Shown here: positions 54,507 to 63,075 of the stretch, piece by piece
Position numbering within the stretch: the first letter of the stretch is position 1
How the letters are laid out: the number at the start of each line of letters is the position of its first letter
Assembly: GCA_034111045.1 (NCBI GenBank)
Contig: JAWUYA010000011.1
Coordinates: 1 to 64,000, forward strand
Direction: 5' to 3'
DNA length: 64,000 bases
Source: JALJPB01 sp034111045
GTDB taxonomy: Bacteria; Pseudomonadota; Gammaproteobacteria; Enterobacterales; Alteromonadaceae
Notes under the pieces: generated by a model
Databases searched by the model: none
Seen by the model: the letters and a program-made list of their open reading frames with translations, nothing else
What the model was told of the DNA's origin: nothing
Position numbers and translations under genes: made by a program

Positions 54507-55421
54507 ATGAAGTATTTTTCTCCATTATTTGTATTTATCGCTGGTTGGATATTATTATTATTGTCCGATAACCTAGTTTCAATCGGTTTAATCAATGGAC
54601 TATTACAATTGCTATTGTTTGCCTTAGTCGTCTGTCTGCCCGCATGGCGCACAGGGCGAATGTCATACGTTGATATTGGTTGGCCATGGGGTTTAACCCT
54701 CATTGGCATACTAACTTGGTTTTATAGTGATGGTGATGCTACTCGTGTTGCAGTGGTGAGTATCGCTTACATTTTTGCGGGTAGTCGTATGGGATTAGGT
54801 GCATTAAAAATGTGGCGGTTAGGCTATTTAAAAACAGAATTTCCGCGTTATGAATATCAAAAGAGTCGTTGGCAAAAAGCGGGAAAAACCAATACGGCGT
54901 TAGCCATGCAAGTTGAAGCCATATTACAAGGTTTAGCGAATGCCTCTTTTTTGGCTATACCTGCTTTTGTCATTGCGACAAATCCTGATGCCCATATTTC
55001 GATATTTGAAATTATTGGCATGATTGTTTGGCTCGGTGCTTTTGTTATGGAAAGTGTTGCTGATAGCCAAAAACTTGCCTTCTTACGAGAAATGAAAAAG
55101 CAAGGAAAGAAAAATACCGTCTGTAATATCGGTTTATGGAAGTATAGCCGTCACCCTAATTACTTTGCTGAATGGATGGTTTGGAACGGTTTAGTGATCG
55201 CCTCAATTCCATCATGGTTGGCGCTATACCAGCAAGAGTCGATAATCATTTGGGGATTATTAGGCATAGGCATTTTATTTGCCTCAAGGATGATGTACAC
55301 CACCTTAGTTTATTATACTGGGGCTGTGCCATCAGAGTTTTATTCGGTGCAAAAGCGCCCCGAATATAAAAAGTATCAACAAACAACTAATATTTTTTTT
55401 CCTGGCCCTAATAAGGGTTAA
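54507..55421 (+). CDS. DUF1295 family membrane protein (steroid 5-alpha-reductase-like fold)
   Basis: A 304-aa integral membrane protein with about seven hydrophobic spans. The C-terminal SRHPNYFAEWMVWNG is the diagnostic motif shared by DUF1295, isoprenylcysteine methyltransferases and steroid 5-alpha reductases. YVDIGWPWGL near residue 54 and YQKSRWQKAG near 117 fit DUF1295. The family probably binds NADPH and reduces or methylates hydrophobic compounds; the substrate here is unknown. ATG 54507, 52 nt after the molybdoenzyme gene. Confidence 0.85.
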   Translation: MKYFSPLFVFIAGWILLLLSDNLVSIGLINGLLQLLLFALVVCLPAWRTGRMSYVDIGWPWGLTLIGILTWFYSDGDATRVAVVSIAYIFAGSRMGLGALKMWRLGYLKTEFPRYEYQKSRWQKAGKTNTALAMQVEAILQGLANASFLAIPAFVIATNPDAHISIFEIIGMIVWLGAFVMESVADSQKLAFLREMKKQGKKNTVCNIGLWKYSRHPNYFAEWMVWNGLVIASIPSWLALYQQESIIIWGLLGIGILFASRMMYTTLVYYTGAVPSEFYSVQKRPEYKKYQQTTNIFFPGPNKG

Positions 55422-55498
55422 GGAAAGTTTACAAATGATAGCCTAGATTGATGCAGTAAAACCGTAAATTAGAAAATCATAGAAAGAGCAAATGCTAG

Positions 55499-56764
55499 AT
55501 GAAAATAATCAATAAAAAGCAACTTACTTCATTACTCAATTATGTAATCTTGTTAATAACGATAACTTCAGGCGTTGTTTTTGCTAATTCTGTAGATAAA
55601 TTTAATCATCAGGGTACCTTACGCGATGTACTTATTGTTGGTAATAATTGGGATGGTATGATTGATATCATTGATGCCAATAGTTTTAAGTTAGTTAAAC
55701 GACTTAATGTTGTTCCTGACAAAGCAGCCCGCCTTGAAGAGATATATTCATTTGGATTGCGTTGGTTAAAATCGACCTTTATCAACAAGGTCATTGGTGA
55801 AGGCCATGATCAATTGGTTGATGATATGTTTTTGTCTAAAGATGGACGCTTTATTTATGCGTCAAGACCAAGTTTCTCTGATGTGATTTCGATCGATGTT
55901 AACAGTGGAGAAATTGTTTGGCGCACTGCTGTAGAAGGAGACAGATCTGATCATGCGGCGCTATCTCCCGATGGCAACACTTTTTTAGTGTCTGCTTCTA
56001 CTGCACGAAAAGTTCAAGCTATTGATACCTTAACAGGCCAGGTTATTGGTGAATTTGAGTCTGGAGATCAACCGCATGAGAATATTTATTCTCGTGATGG
56101 CAAACGCATTTATCATGCGAGCATTGGTAAAGTATTTATTTCATCTCCCTGGTTAGATTGGCTAAAAGGTGATCGCTGGTTTCAGGTCGTCGATGCTAAA
56201 ACAATGAAAGTATTATCACGGATAGATATGGGCATAAAGCTAGAAGAATTCGGTAGCCCATGGATTGATAAATCAATAAGGCCAATGGCGATAGCACCAG
56301 ATGATCGTTTTGTTTATCTGCAAATTTCATTTTTTCATGGTTTGTTCGAGTACGATATGACGCTTGAAAAGATAACTCGAAAACTAGAACTACCCGTCCC
56401 ACTTGAAATTCAGGCCTTGGATTACAGTGATTACCAGCTCAATTCTGCTCATCATGGTTTGGCAATTAATCATCAGGGGAGTAAGCTTTGCGTCGCGGCA
56501 ACTATGTCAGGTTACGCTGCCATTATTGATCGTAAAAGTTTTAAATATACCACTATAAATCTTTCTGATACGCCTTTAGGTGCTAAACCTTATTGGGCAA
56601 CAGAAAGTGCGGATGGCCGCTTTTGTTATATCTCGGTGAGTGAACAAGACCGAGTTTCTGTGATCTCATTTGAACAAGAAAAAGAGGTAGCTAGTATTGC
56701 TGTAGGCGATCATCCTCAACGTATTCGTACGGGTAAAATTTGGCTAATTAATACCACTGAATAA
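55499..56764 (+). CDS. exported YncE-like beta-propeller protein
   Basis: A 421-aa protein. Residues about 1-30 form a signal peptide or anchor (LLNYVILLITITSGVVFA). The body has propeller blades of the YVTN/YncE type: DVLIVGNNWDGMIDIIDANS, FIYASRPSFSDVISIDVNSG, then HAALSPDGNTFLVSASTARK and GRFCYISVSEQDRVSVIS. It presumably sits in the periplasm. Cysteines are scarce and no heme motif is seen. Similar proteins are annotated as quinoprotein amine dehydrogenase-like, but no catalytic residues can be identified. The dehalogenase-like gene follows after 14 nt. Confidence 0.8.
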   Translation: MKIINKKQLTSLLNYVILLITITSGVVFANSVDKFNHQGTLRDVLIVGNNWDGMIDIIDANSFKLVKRLNVVPDKAARLEEIYSFGLRWLKSTFINKVIGEGHDQLVDDMFLSKDGRFIYASRPSFSDVISIDVNSGEIVWRTAVEGDRSDHAALSPDGNTFLVSASTARKVQAIDTLTGQVIGEFESGDQPHENIYSRDGKRIYHASIGKVFISSPWLDWLKGDRWFQVVDAKTMKVLSRIDMGIKLEEFGSPWIDKSIRPMAIAPDDRFVYLQISFFHGLFEYDMTLEKITRKLELPVPLEIQALDYSDYQLNSAHHGLAINHQGSKLCVAATMSGYAAIIDRKSFKYTTINLSDTPLGAKPYWATESADGRFCYISVSEQDRVSVISFEQEKEVASIAVGDHPQRIRTGKIWLINTTE

Positions 56765-56778
56765 GCAGAGAGAGATGC

Positions 56779-57690
56779 ATGGATTTTTTACGAACAGACG
56801 ATAGGTTTTTTGACAATTTACCTGATTACCCTTTCTCACCTAACTACTTAATGGTTGACGATGAAGAAGGAGGGCAGTTACGGGTTCATTATCTTGACGA
56901 GGGTTTAAAAAATGCAGCACCGATATTATTGCTCCATGGTGAACCATCATGGAGCTTTTTGTATCGAAAAATGATTCCCATCCTTGTACAAGCAGGTCAT
57001 CGGGTAATTGTTCCTGATTTGGTTGGTTTTGGACGTTCAGATAAACCAAGTAAACGCTCAGATTATACCTATCAACGCCACATAGATTGGATGAGATCTT
57101 TAGTTTTACAGCTCAAACTGATAAACATAACGCTAGTCTGTCAAGATTGGGGCGGGTTAATAGGATTACGTCTAGCCGCTGAAGATAGCCAAAGGTATGC
57201 CCGCATTGTTGCCGCCAATACTATGTTGCCAACGGGAGATCATGACCCCGGTGAAGCATTCAAGCAATGGCAAAAATACTCACAGACAGTGCCGCAGTTT
57301 CCTTCAGGAAAGGTGATTGATAAAGGTACAGTCACGCCATTGTTGCCAGCGGTAATAGCCGCCTATGATGCACCTTTTCCAGAAGAAAAATACAAGGAAG
57401 GAGCTCGCCAATTTCCGTTGTTAGTTCCTATCACCCCTAATGATCCGGCGACAGTAAAAAACCGAGCGGCATGGAAAGTGTTATCTCAGTGGCAAAAACC
57501 TTTTTTGACTGCTTTTAGTGATTTAGACCCTATCACCGCAGGGGGAGCTAAATTATTACAGAAATTGATACCGGGTACAAAAGGTCAAAAGCACACAACC
57601 ATTATAAACGGTGGCCATTTTTTACAGGAAGACCAAGGAGAGTCTTTAGCTGATGTCGTTATTAACTTTATTGATGTAAATAACGGTTAA
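56779..57690 (+). CDS. haloalkane dehalogenase-like alpha/beta hydrolase
   Basis: A 303-aa hydrolase resembling HLD-I haloalkane dehalogenases (DhlA type). The oxyanion/halide loop is HGEPSWSFLYRKM (53-65), the nucleophile elbow CQDWGGLIG puts D123 beside W124 as in DhlA D124-W125, the acid is probably in FSDLDPIT and the histidine is in GGHFLQED. An aspartate rather than serine nucleophile excludes ordinary esterases, though epoxide hydrolases share it; the E in HGEP favours dehalogenase. It hydrolyses C-halogen bonds in known relatives; the marine habitat makes haloalkanes plausible substrates. Its last 23 nt overlap the convergent hydrolase gene. Confidence 0.85.
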   Translation: MDFLRTDDRFFDNLPDYPFSPNYLMVDDEEGGQLRVHYLDEGLKNAAPILLLHGEPSWSFLYRKMIPILVQAGHRVIVPDLVGFGRSDKPSKRSDYTYQRHIDWMRSLVLQLKLINITLVCQDWGGLIGLRLAAEDSQRYARIVAANTMLPTGDHDPGEAFKQWQKYSQTVPQFPSGKVIDKGTVTPLLPAVIAAYDAPFPEEKYKEGARQFPLLVPITPNDPATVKNRAAWKVLSQWQKPFLTAFSDLDPITAGGAKLLQKLIPGTKGQKHTTIINGGHFLQEDQGESLADVVINFIDVNNG

Positions 57691-58567
57691 AAAACTCAAC
57701 CACACTCGACTCGGCTTTTTCTTTATCGTGTTGCCATAAACGGGTATGCCTGCCGCCTTGAGCTTGCCAAAACTGCTTAGGCGCTTTAGCCGCGGAAAAT
57801 AAACGTTGTCCATGACTGAAATCCACGGTTTGATCAGCAGTGCCGTGCATGATGTAAACAGGGCGTGGCGAAATTTGGCTAATGTAGGTCTCTGGATTAA
57901 TTTCATTGGTATCTATATTACCACGCCATTCAAACAGTTTTTCAACAATGGGCATTAATGGATATCGTGGCAGCCCGTGGTTTTTTTTACCTTGCTCGGT
58001 TAATACATCCATACCGTGAGCAAAACCACCACTGAATACGCCTACCTTTATTCGTTTATCTTTTGCCATCACAATGATGCCTGTGGCTGCCCCCATGGAG
58101 AAACCCATTAGACCAATATGGGTGATGCTTTTTTCTTGTTCTAAAAAGTTTAACGCTGCGGTCACGTCTTTTTGCTCATGGAAACCCATGGTCGATATGA
58201 TGTTTGGATCTTGGCGAGGGTGGCGCATATCAAAAGCTAGCACATTATAGCCTGCGCTTATTAGCGGTTTGGCGTAGCGCATGCCCTCAGTGCGGTCAGC
58301 CCCACGTCCATGAACAAGTAAAATCGCCTTGTCATTATCGGTAGAGGCCATGTACCAGCCAGGTAGGGTTAAACCGTCTTCACTAGTAAAGCTCACGTCT
58401 TCAAAATTAATGTTTTGCGTGTTTGGCTCACCACAAAAAACATAATGCTCTTGATTACAGTCGACAATACTTAGTTGCAGGATTACCGATGAAAAATACC
58501 AAGCGGCAGCGAGTAAAACTGTCGTGGTAATTAGGCTTAGCGTTATTATTAATTTTTTTATCATCAT
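57668..58567 (-). CDS. membrane-anchored alpha/beta hydrolase
   Basis: A 299-aa hydrolase. Residues about 4-24 are a signal anchor (LIITLSLITTTVLLAAAW). The catalytic domain has LVHGRGADRTEGM, the nucleophile elbow GFSMGAATG (serine near 159), an aspartate in MHGTADQTVDF and the histidine in GGRHTRLW. It resembles the periplasm-facing BEM46/YfhR-type hydrolases; the substrate is unknown. The 3' end overlaps the plus-strand dehalogenase-like gene by 23 nt. Two ATGs (58567, 58564) are adjacent. Confidence 0.85.
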   Translation of the reverse strand: MMIKKLIITLSLITTTVLLAAAWYFSSVILQLSIVDCNQEHYVFCGEPNTQNINFEDVSFTSEDGLTLPGWYMASTDNDKAILLVHGRGADRTEGMRYAKPLISAGYNVLAFDMRHPRQDPNIISTMGFHEQKDVTAALNFLEQEKSITHIGLMGFSMGAATGIIVMAKDKRIKVGVFSGGFAHGMDVLTEQGKKNHGLPRYPLMPIVEKLFEWRGNIDTNEINPETYISQISPRPVYIMHGTADQTVDFSHGQRLFSAAKAPKQFWQAQGGRHTRLWQHDKEKAESSVVEFFNRYLHQ

Positions 58568-58599
58568 TGTTTAACTAGATTGTACTTTGTTGACAGTAA

Positions 58600-59454
58600 T
58601 TAAAAGAGAATTGAATGGTCTATTTTAGTTAATTCTTCAAATTCAGGGGCTCGGCTTTCAGCCTTTGCGGTGAATGTTTCCATCATATCGTTTTGTGGTT
58701 GAAACATCCCACTTTGCCACACCGACATATAATTTAAACTATCAGCAACTGAATGATCGCGAGCATAGTTGATCATCTCCTTACAGCCGGTTACCGCTAG
58801 TGGAGATCGAGCCGCAATTTCGACCGCTATTGCCATCACGGCAGTTAACATGCTTTCTTGCGAGTCATAAACATTATTGACTAAGCCAGCTTCTTTAGCT
58901 TCAATAGCTGGCATTCTACGACCGGTGTAGGCTAACTCCTTCACTAAGCCCATTGAAATTAATTGAGGTAAACGTTGTAACGTACCTAAGTCCGCGGTCA
59001 TACCAAGTTTTGTCTCTTCAATACTAAAAAAAGCATCACTTGTACAATAACGACAATCAGCAGCACTAACCATATCAACCGCACCACCAATACAACCACC
59101 CTGGATAGCCATTAATACCGGCATTCGTGCGTTTTCTAACAGGTTGAAACATGCTTGTAATTGCAAAACAGTACGACGTAATTGGTCATGTTTACGTCCT
59201 GACTCTATATTTTTTTCTACTTTATTTTGTGAAAATACGGCTAAGTCCATACCTGCACAAAAATGTTTACCCGTTGATGAAATCACAATAACTCTTGCGG
59301 CACACTCCTTATTAATTTCATCGATAACTTTAGGGAACTCCTGCCAAAAGTCGAGATTCATTGAATTAAAAGCCTGAGGACGATTAAGTGTGATATGTGC
59401 AATTTTATCACTAATTTTTAAGGTTAAGCTTTTGTAGTTGGTAGCATCGCTCAT
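58600..59454 (-). CDS. delta(3,5)-delta(2,4)-dienoyl-CoA isomerase (ECH1-like crotonase)
   Basis: A 284-aa crotonase. The oxyanion region is GKHFCAGMDLAVF and GGCIGGAVDMVSAADCRYC. Residues D127, E147 and D155 align with the catalytic D176, E196 and D204 of mammalian ECH1; the last lies in the diagnostic MTADLGTLQRLP. Even YARDHSVADSLNYMSVWQ near the C-terminus follows ECH1. It moves conjugated double bonds so that odd-position unsaturated acyl-CoAs can enter beta-oxidation. The ATG at 59454 is preferred over the GTG just before it, with AGGAG upstream. A second crotonase gene ends 9 nt upstream of it. Confidence 0.92.
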   Translation of the reverse strand: MSDATNYKSLTLKISDKIAHITLNRPQAFNSMNLDFWQEFPKVIDEINKECAARVIVISSTGKHFCAGMDLAVFSQNKVEKNIESGRKHDQLRRTVLQLQACFNLLENARMPVLMAIQGGCIGGAVDMVSAADCRYCTSDAFFSIEETKLGMTADLGTLQRLPQLISMGLVKELAYTGRRMPAIEAKEAGLVNNVYDSQESMLTAVMAIAVEIAARSPLAVTGCKEMINYARDHSVADSLNYMSVWQSGMFQPQNDMMETFTAKAESRAPEFEELTKIDHSILF

Positions 59455-59463
59455 CACCTTCTC

Positions 59464-60168
59464 CTATAAGTTTATTATGCTTTGCGCATCTGTTTGTATA
59501 GCGGTATCTAAAGAGACTAGTATTGACTCTCTTTCTTTTAGTTTTGTGCCATGATGGGCTGTCATATTAAGTGACTGCATTTGCTCAGCTACTGCTTGAG
59601 CAGTACTCATTAGTTGTTCGGTTTGAACAACTTGATCAAGAAAACCGGCCAATATCGCCGTTTCTGGGCTAAATAATTCGGCATTAATGACCGAACGAGT
59701 TAAGTAGTTTCTGGGGATACGATTGCGCGCAATTTCAATACCTGCGTTGTGCATAGTCATACCGATAGCTACTTCGTTTAATCCTATTTTAAAGTTACCT
59801 GCACAACCAATTCGATAATCACAACAGAGTAATAAAAAGGCACCTTTGGCAACAGCATGACCAGTGCATACGCCAATAATAGGGGTAGGGAAGGCTAACA
59901 TTCTACGGGCTAATTTAGAGCCTTCGGTCACCAGTGCAATGGCAGAGTCAGAGCTTTTTTTCATCGCTTTTAAATCAAAACCAGCAGAAAAAATACCTGC
60001 TTGGCCAGTTAATATCACCATAGCGTTTCGGTGTTCGGCTTGATCTAATGCGTTATTAACCTCAGTAATAACTTGATGAGATATTGCATTGACCTTACCG
60101 TTATTTAACGAAATGATATGGACGTTATTTTTGATTTCTACTGTGATCAGTTCCATTTTTTTACCCAT
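59464..60168 (-). CDS. enoyl-CoA hydratase/isomerase family protein
   Basis: A 234-aa short crotonase. ITLN-like HIISLNNGKVNAIS opens the fold; the oxyanion loop is GIFSAGFDLKAM and the second is GVCTGHAVAKGAFLLLCCDYR. At the usual hydratase glutamate positions it reads LNEVAIGMTM and RIPRNYLTRS, so at least one glutamate (E in LNEV) is present. Hydratase or isomerase activity is not decided. It overlaps nothing and is followed by the ECH1-like gene on the same strand. ATG 60168; an internal ATG at 60156 is possible. Confidence 0.88.
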   Translation of the reverse strand: MGKKMELITVEIKNNVHIISLNNGKVNAISHQVITEVNNALDQAEHRNAMVILTGQAGIFSAGFDLKAMKKSSDSAIALVTEGSKLARRMLAFPTPIIGVCTGHAVAKGAFLLLCCDYRIGCAGNFKIGLNEVAIGMTMHNAGIEIARNRIPRNYLTRSVINAELFSPETAILAGFLDQVVQTEQLMSTAQAVAEQMQSLNMTAHHGTKLKERESILVSLDTAIQTDAQSIINL

Positions 60169-60246
60169 CTGTGTATTTTTAATATTTATGGTGTGTTGTT
60201 GTTTATATTGAGTGTTAACTCACTATAAACAACATTGACCAGGGTA

Positions 60247-60855
60247 TTAGCCGTGACTTGCCGCTATTTTATAGGCTTGTCTTTGTTGGATATTGGCTAG
60301 ATAGTCTTTGATATTATTTTTATTGTGCAATAGCTTTAATTTGTCTGCTATTTCTAGCATTATCGTCATCATAATATCGGCCGCAGAAAATGCTTCTCCA
60401 GCAAAGTAAACTTGTTTGCCTAAGGTATCATCAATATATGAAAAGTCTAACGCTATTTCTTTAGCAATGTAGTTATCAAGTGGGGCATTGCCATCACGTG
60501 GTTCCATTTGCATTAATAATGAAGAGATTACAGGCAAAGCCAAAGAACCTTCAGCAAAATGTGACCACTCTAAATACTGGTAATACTGAGCTGTATTTTT
60601 ATCAGGTCTTAATTGATGAGATGTGCCTTGATTGATAATATATTCCATTATCGCTCCTGACTCACAAATACTTATTTCTCCATCAACCATGATAGGAGCC
60701 TTAGCCAATGGGTGTATTAACTGTAGGCTTTTAGGTGCTAAATTGGTAATAGGATCACGTTGGTGATTGATTAATGTGTAGGGTATTTGTAATTCTTCTA
60801 GTAACCAGATCACTCTTTTTGAACGGGATTGATTTAAGTGATGAATTGTTATCAT
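60247..60855 (-). CDS. glutathione S-transferase family protein
   Basis: A 202-aa GST. The thioredoxin-like N-terminal domain has SRSKRVIWLLEEL (catalytic serine/arginine region of beta/theta-like GSTs), the cis-proline loop LAKAPIM and the glutathione-binding E-S pair in CESGAIMEYI. The all-helical C-terminal domain contains GEAFSAADIMMTI, the conserved N-capping box (S-x-x-D). Detoxification or conjugation of electrophilic catabolic intermediates fits the neighbourhood. ATG 60855. Confidence 0.9.
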   Translation of the reverse strand: MITIHHLNQSRSKRVIWLLEELQIPYTLINHQRDPITNLAPKSLQLIHPLAKAPIMVDGEISICESGAIMEYIINQGTSHQLRPDKNTAQYYQYLEWSHFAEGSLALPVISSLLMQMEPRDGNAPLDNYIAKEIALDFSYIDDTLGKQVYFAGEAFSAADIMMTIMLEIADKLKLLHNKNNIKDYLANIQQRQAYKIAASHG

Positions 60856-60890
60856 ACTATTTTATTTTCCTAAAGGTTAGCCAATGTCGC

Positions 60891-61823
60891 TTATTGTTGT
60901 TGATTAATTTGTTCAACATTTAGCGGAGTATCACTACTTTTTTCAAGTGATGATTTAAATTTAACGCGTAACAACTTCACTAAAATACCTGCGGTAAATA
61001 ACATTATTAATGTATAAATAGCCGGTGTAAAAGACATTTTATAATTGGCTAATAGAGTTAAAGCCATAAACATTGATAATGTACTATTTTGTAAACCTAC
61101 CTCAATGGTGATGGATGTTCTTTGGGCGTTAGTTAAACCCAACCATTTACTTGAATAATAACCAAGTGCCATTGTTGAAAGATTTAATAATAAAGATACT
61201 GGACCCGTAGCAATTAAGGCAGGAATAACGATATCTTGTTGAATATAGGTTAAAAATATAATTAAAAGGGTGAGAAACAAGATACCAAATCTCGATACAT
61301 GGATTTGGGTACTATTAGCAAACTTAGGATAATAGGCTTTTATTATCATTCCTAGGGCAATGGGTATGATAGTCAATTTCATTAAGCTAAACATGGTGGC
61401 AATGATAGGCAAATTAAATTCGTTACCTTGCCCCATAAAATGAACTAATGATAAATTTAGCACAATAGGAATGGTAAATACTGTGATTAAACTTGCGACA
61501 GCGGTCATGGTCACAGAAAGCGCGACATCACCTTTTGCTAAATGAGTAAACATGTTTGATGTCGTTCCGCCGGGACACAGCACCAGTAACATCACACCAA
61601 CAGCGTATTCTGGTTCTAAAGGCATAATATTAGCCAATGCAAACCCTATGATGGGTAATAACAATAATTGATTGGTTAAACCAATAGCAACGGCTTTTGG
61701 ATAGTTTAATACGCGCTTAAAATCAGCAAAAACAAGTGATAAACCCATGCCCATCATAATAAAAAATATGCACACAGGAATGACTTGTGAATTTACAAAC
61801 GTAACTAATTCGATACTTTCCAT
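60891..61823 (-). CDS. SBF/BASS-type sodium-coupled organic anion symporter
   Basis: A 310-aa membrane protein with about nine or ten spans. MGMGLSLVFADFKRVL near the start and CPGGTTSNMFTHLAKGDVALSV in the middle (the sodium-binding unwound helix region of ASBT-like proteins) place it in the bile acid:sodium symporter family. ITIEVGLQNSTLSMFMAL is the second discontinuous helix. Bacterial members carry bile-acid-like, pantoate or other carboxylates. In this cluster it is the only clear uptake system and could import the carboxylated substrate. ATG 61823. Confidence 0.9.
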   Translation of the reverse strand: MESIELVTFVNSQVIPVCIFFIMMGMGLSLVFADFKRVLNYPKAVAIGLTNQLLLLPIIGFALANIMPLEPEYAVGVMLLVLCPGGTTSNMFTHLAKGDVALSVTMTAVASLITVFTIPIVLNLSLVHFMGQGNEFNLPIIATMFSLMKLTIIPIALGMIIKAYYPKFANSTQIHVSRFGILFLTLLIIFLTYIQQDIVIPALIATGPVSLLLNLSTMALGYYSSKWLGLTNAQRTSITIEVGLQNSTLSMFMALTLLANYKMSFTPAIYTLIMLFTAGILVKLLRVKFKSSLEKSSDTPLNVEQINQQQ

Positions 61824-61887
61824 AACTACCTCATGTAGTGGTGACCTATTACTCGGTCAATTAAAATTACTTATTACATCATCTTTT

Positions 61888-63018
61888 TTATAGAGTGATA
61901 ATTTGTCCAACCGAAGCGTCAGCTGTTCCTGCTAATACGTTTTGATAAACTGCATCAACTTGGTTGATATCTTTAGTATGCTCAATGGTCATTATTGAAC
62001 GACAAAATTTAATATAACGCAGTAACGAGCTATTTATTTGCTTCATGGTTTCGCGTGTCCCACACTCAACTGAGCGCATTTTTAATTGATTAGGGGCAAA
62101 AAAGAATTCAGGGATTGCACCGGGTAAATTGTCAAAACGTTGGGTGTCATTGACATTAATATCCTGGTGTTGAGTGGCCCCAATTTGACAGGAATAACAT
62201 AACTGTTCGGCAAAATGATGATGGATAGCCGATAGTGTTTTGTGACCACCGGCCATATCGACCAACATAGAAGGAATATTAGCGTTTAGGCTAGCGATTT
62301 CTTTATAGCTAATCACTTGTTGATAACAGCCTAATGATTCTACAAAGTTTTTATTAGTGTCAGACGTAATACCAATGGCTGAGCGTTCACCGCGCTGTTC
62401 AATGGCAAAGGCTAGGGCAATACTGGTTTTACTCGATGCGCTAGTGATCAAGTACTGCTGGGCTTTAAAATAATGATGGTCAAACATAAAGTCATCAACA
62501 AGCCAAGCGGTGGTAAATAAACCACGCAACAATATGTCGTAATCTTCATTCTTAGCTTGGTAAAAAGGATTTTTTTTGACCCGATCAAAGCTGGAATAAA
62601 ACGGCGATAAACTTTCTCGACAAGTGCTAACATCAGAGAATCGAGAAGTAGAAACTCGCCCCGCTAGTATTTTTACGTGTGTAGCCATGGGCAGAAAACC
62701 CCACACACGTTCGCCCACTTTAATATGCTCACAATTTGATGAAATCACATCGGCAAAACCCATCACTGGTAAGCGTCCCCATTGTGTTAGCTCTGAGAGA
62801 TTTTCGGTTGGAAAAAACTGCCAATAGCCCAATATATCGCCAGTAATACCATAGCTAATGTTATTTGCCGTTAGGGCAAATTTATCGACTTTAAGCAGCA
62901 CTTCATTTTCTTTCAATGCTTGGTCAATATTAAAAGGCACAAGTCGTGTTTTATGTAGCTCAGACTTAGTCACTTCAAAGACAAGTGTTTGGTTAACGGA
63001 AGATTGAGATAGAGTCAT
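61888..63018 (-). CDS. DUF2855 family protein
   Basis: A 376-aa protein matching DUF2855, a family distantly related to medium-chain reductases: LKVDKFALTANNISYGITGD, then LGYWQFFPTE and VMGFADVISSNCE at the N-terminal barrel, a nucleotide-fold-like QYLITSASSKTSIALAFAI, and MLVDMAGGHKTLSAI. No enzymatic role is established. It is often found with catabolic or polyketide-like genes. ATG 63018 with AGGAAC upstream. The last recognisable gene before the hydrolase at the window edge. Confidence 0.85.
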   Translation of the reverse strand: MTLSQSSVNQTLVFEVTKSELHKTRLVPFNIDQALKENEVLLKVDKFALTANNISYGITGDILGYWQFFPTENLSELTQWGRLPVMGFADVISSNCEHIKVGERVWGFLPMATHVKILAGRVSTSRFSDVSTCRESLSPFYSSFDRVKKNPFYQAKNEDYDILLRGLFTTAWLVDDFMFDHHYFKAQQYLITSASSKTSIALAFAIEQRGERSAIGITSDTNKNFVESLGCYQQVISYKEIASLNANIPSMLVDMAGGHKTLSAIHHHFAEQLCYSCQIGATQHQDINVNDTQRFDNLPGAIPEFFFAPNQLKMRSVECGTRETMKQINSSLLRYIKFCRSIMTIEHTKDINQVDAVYQNVLAGTADASVGQIITL

Positions 63019-63075
63019 GAAGTTCCTTTATATTAATAATCGTCTTTGATCAATGTCTAAAGTTAATGTCTTAAA

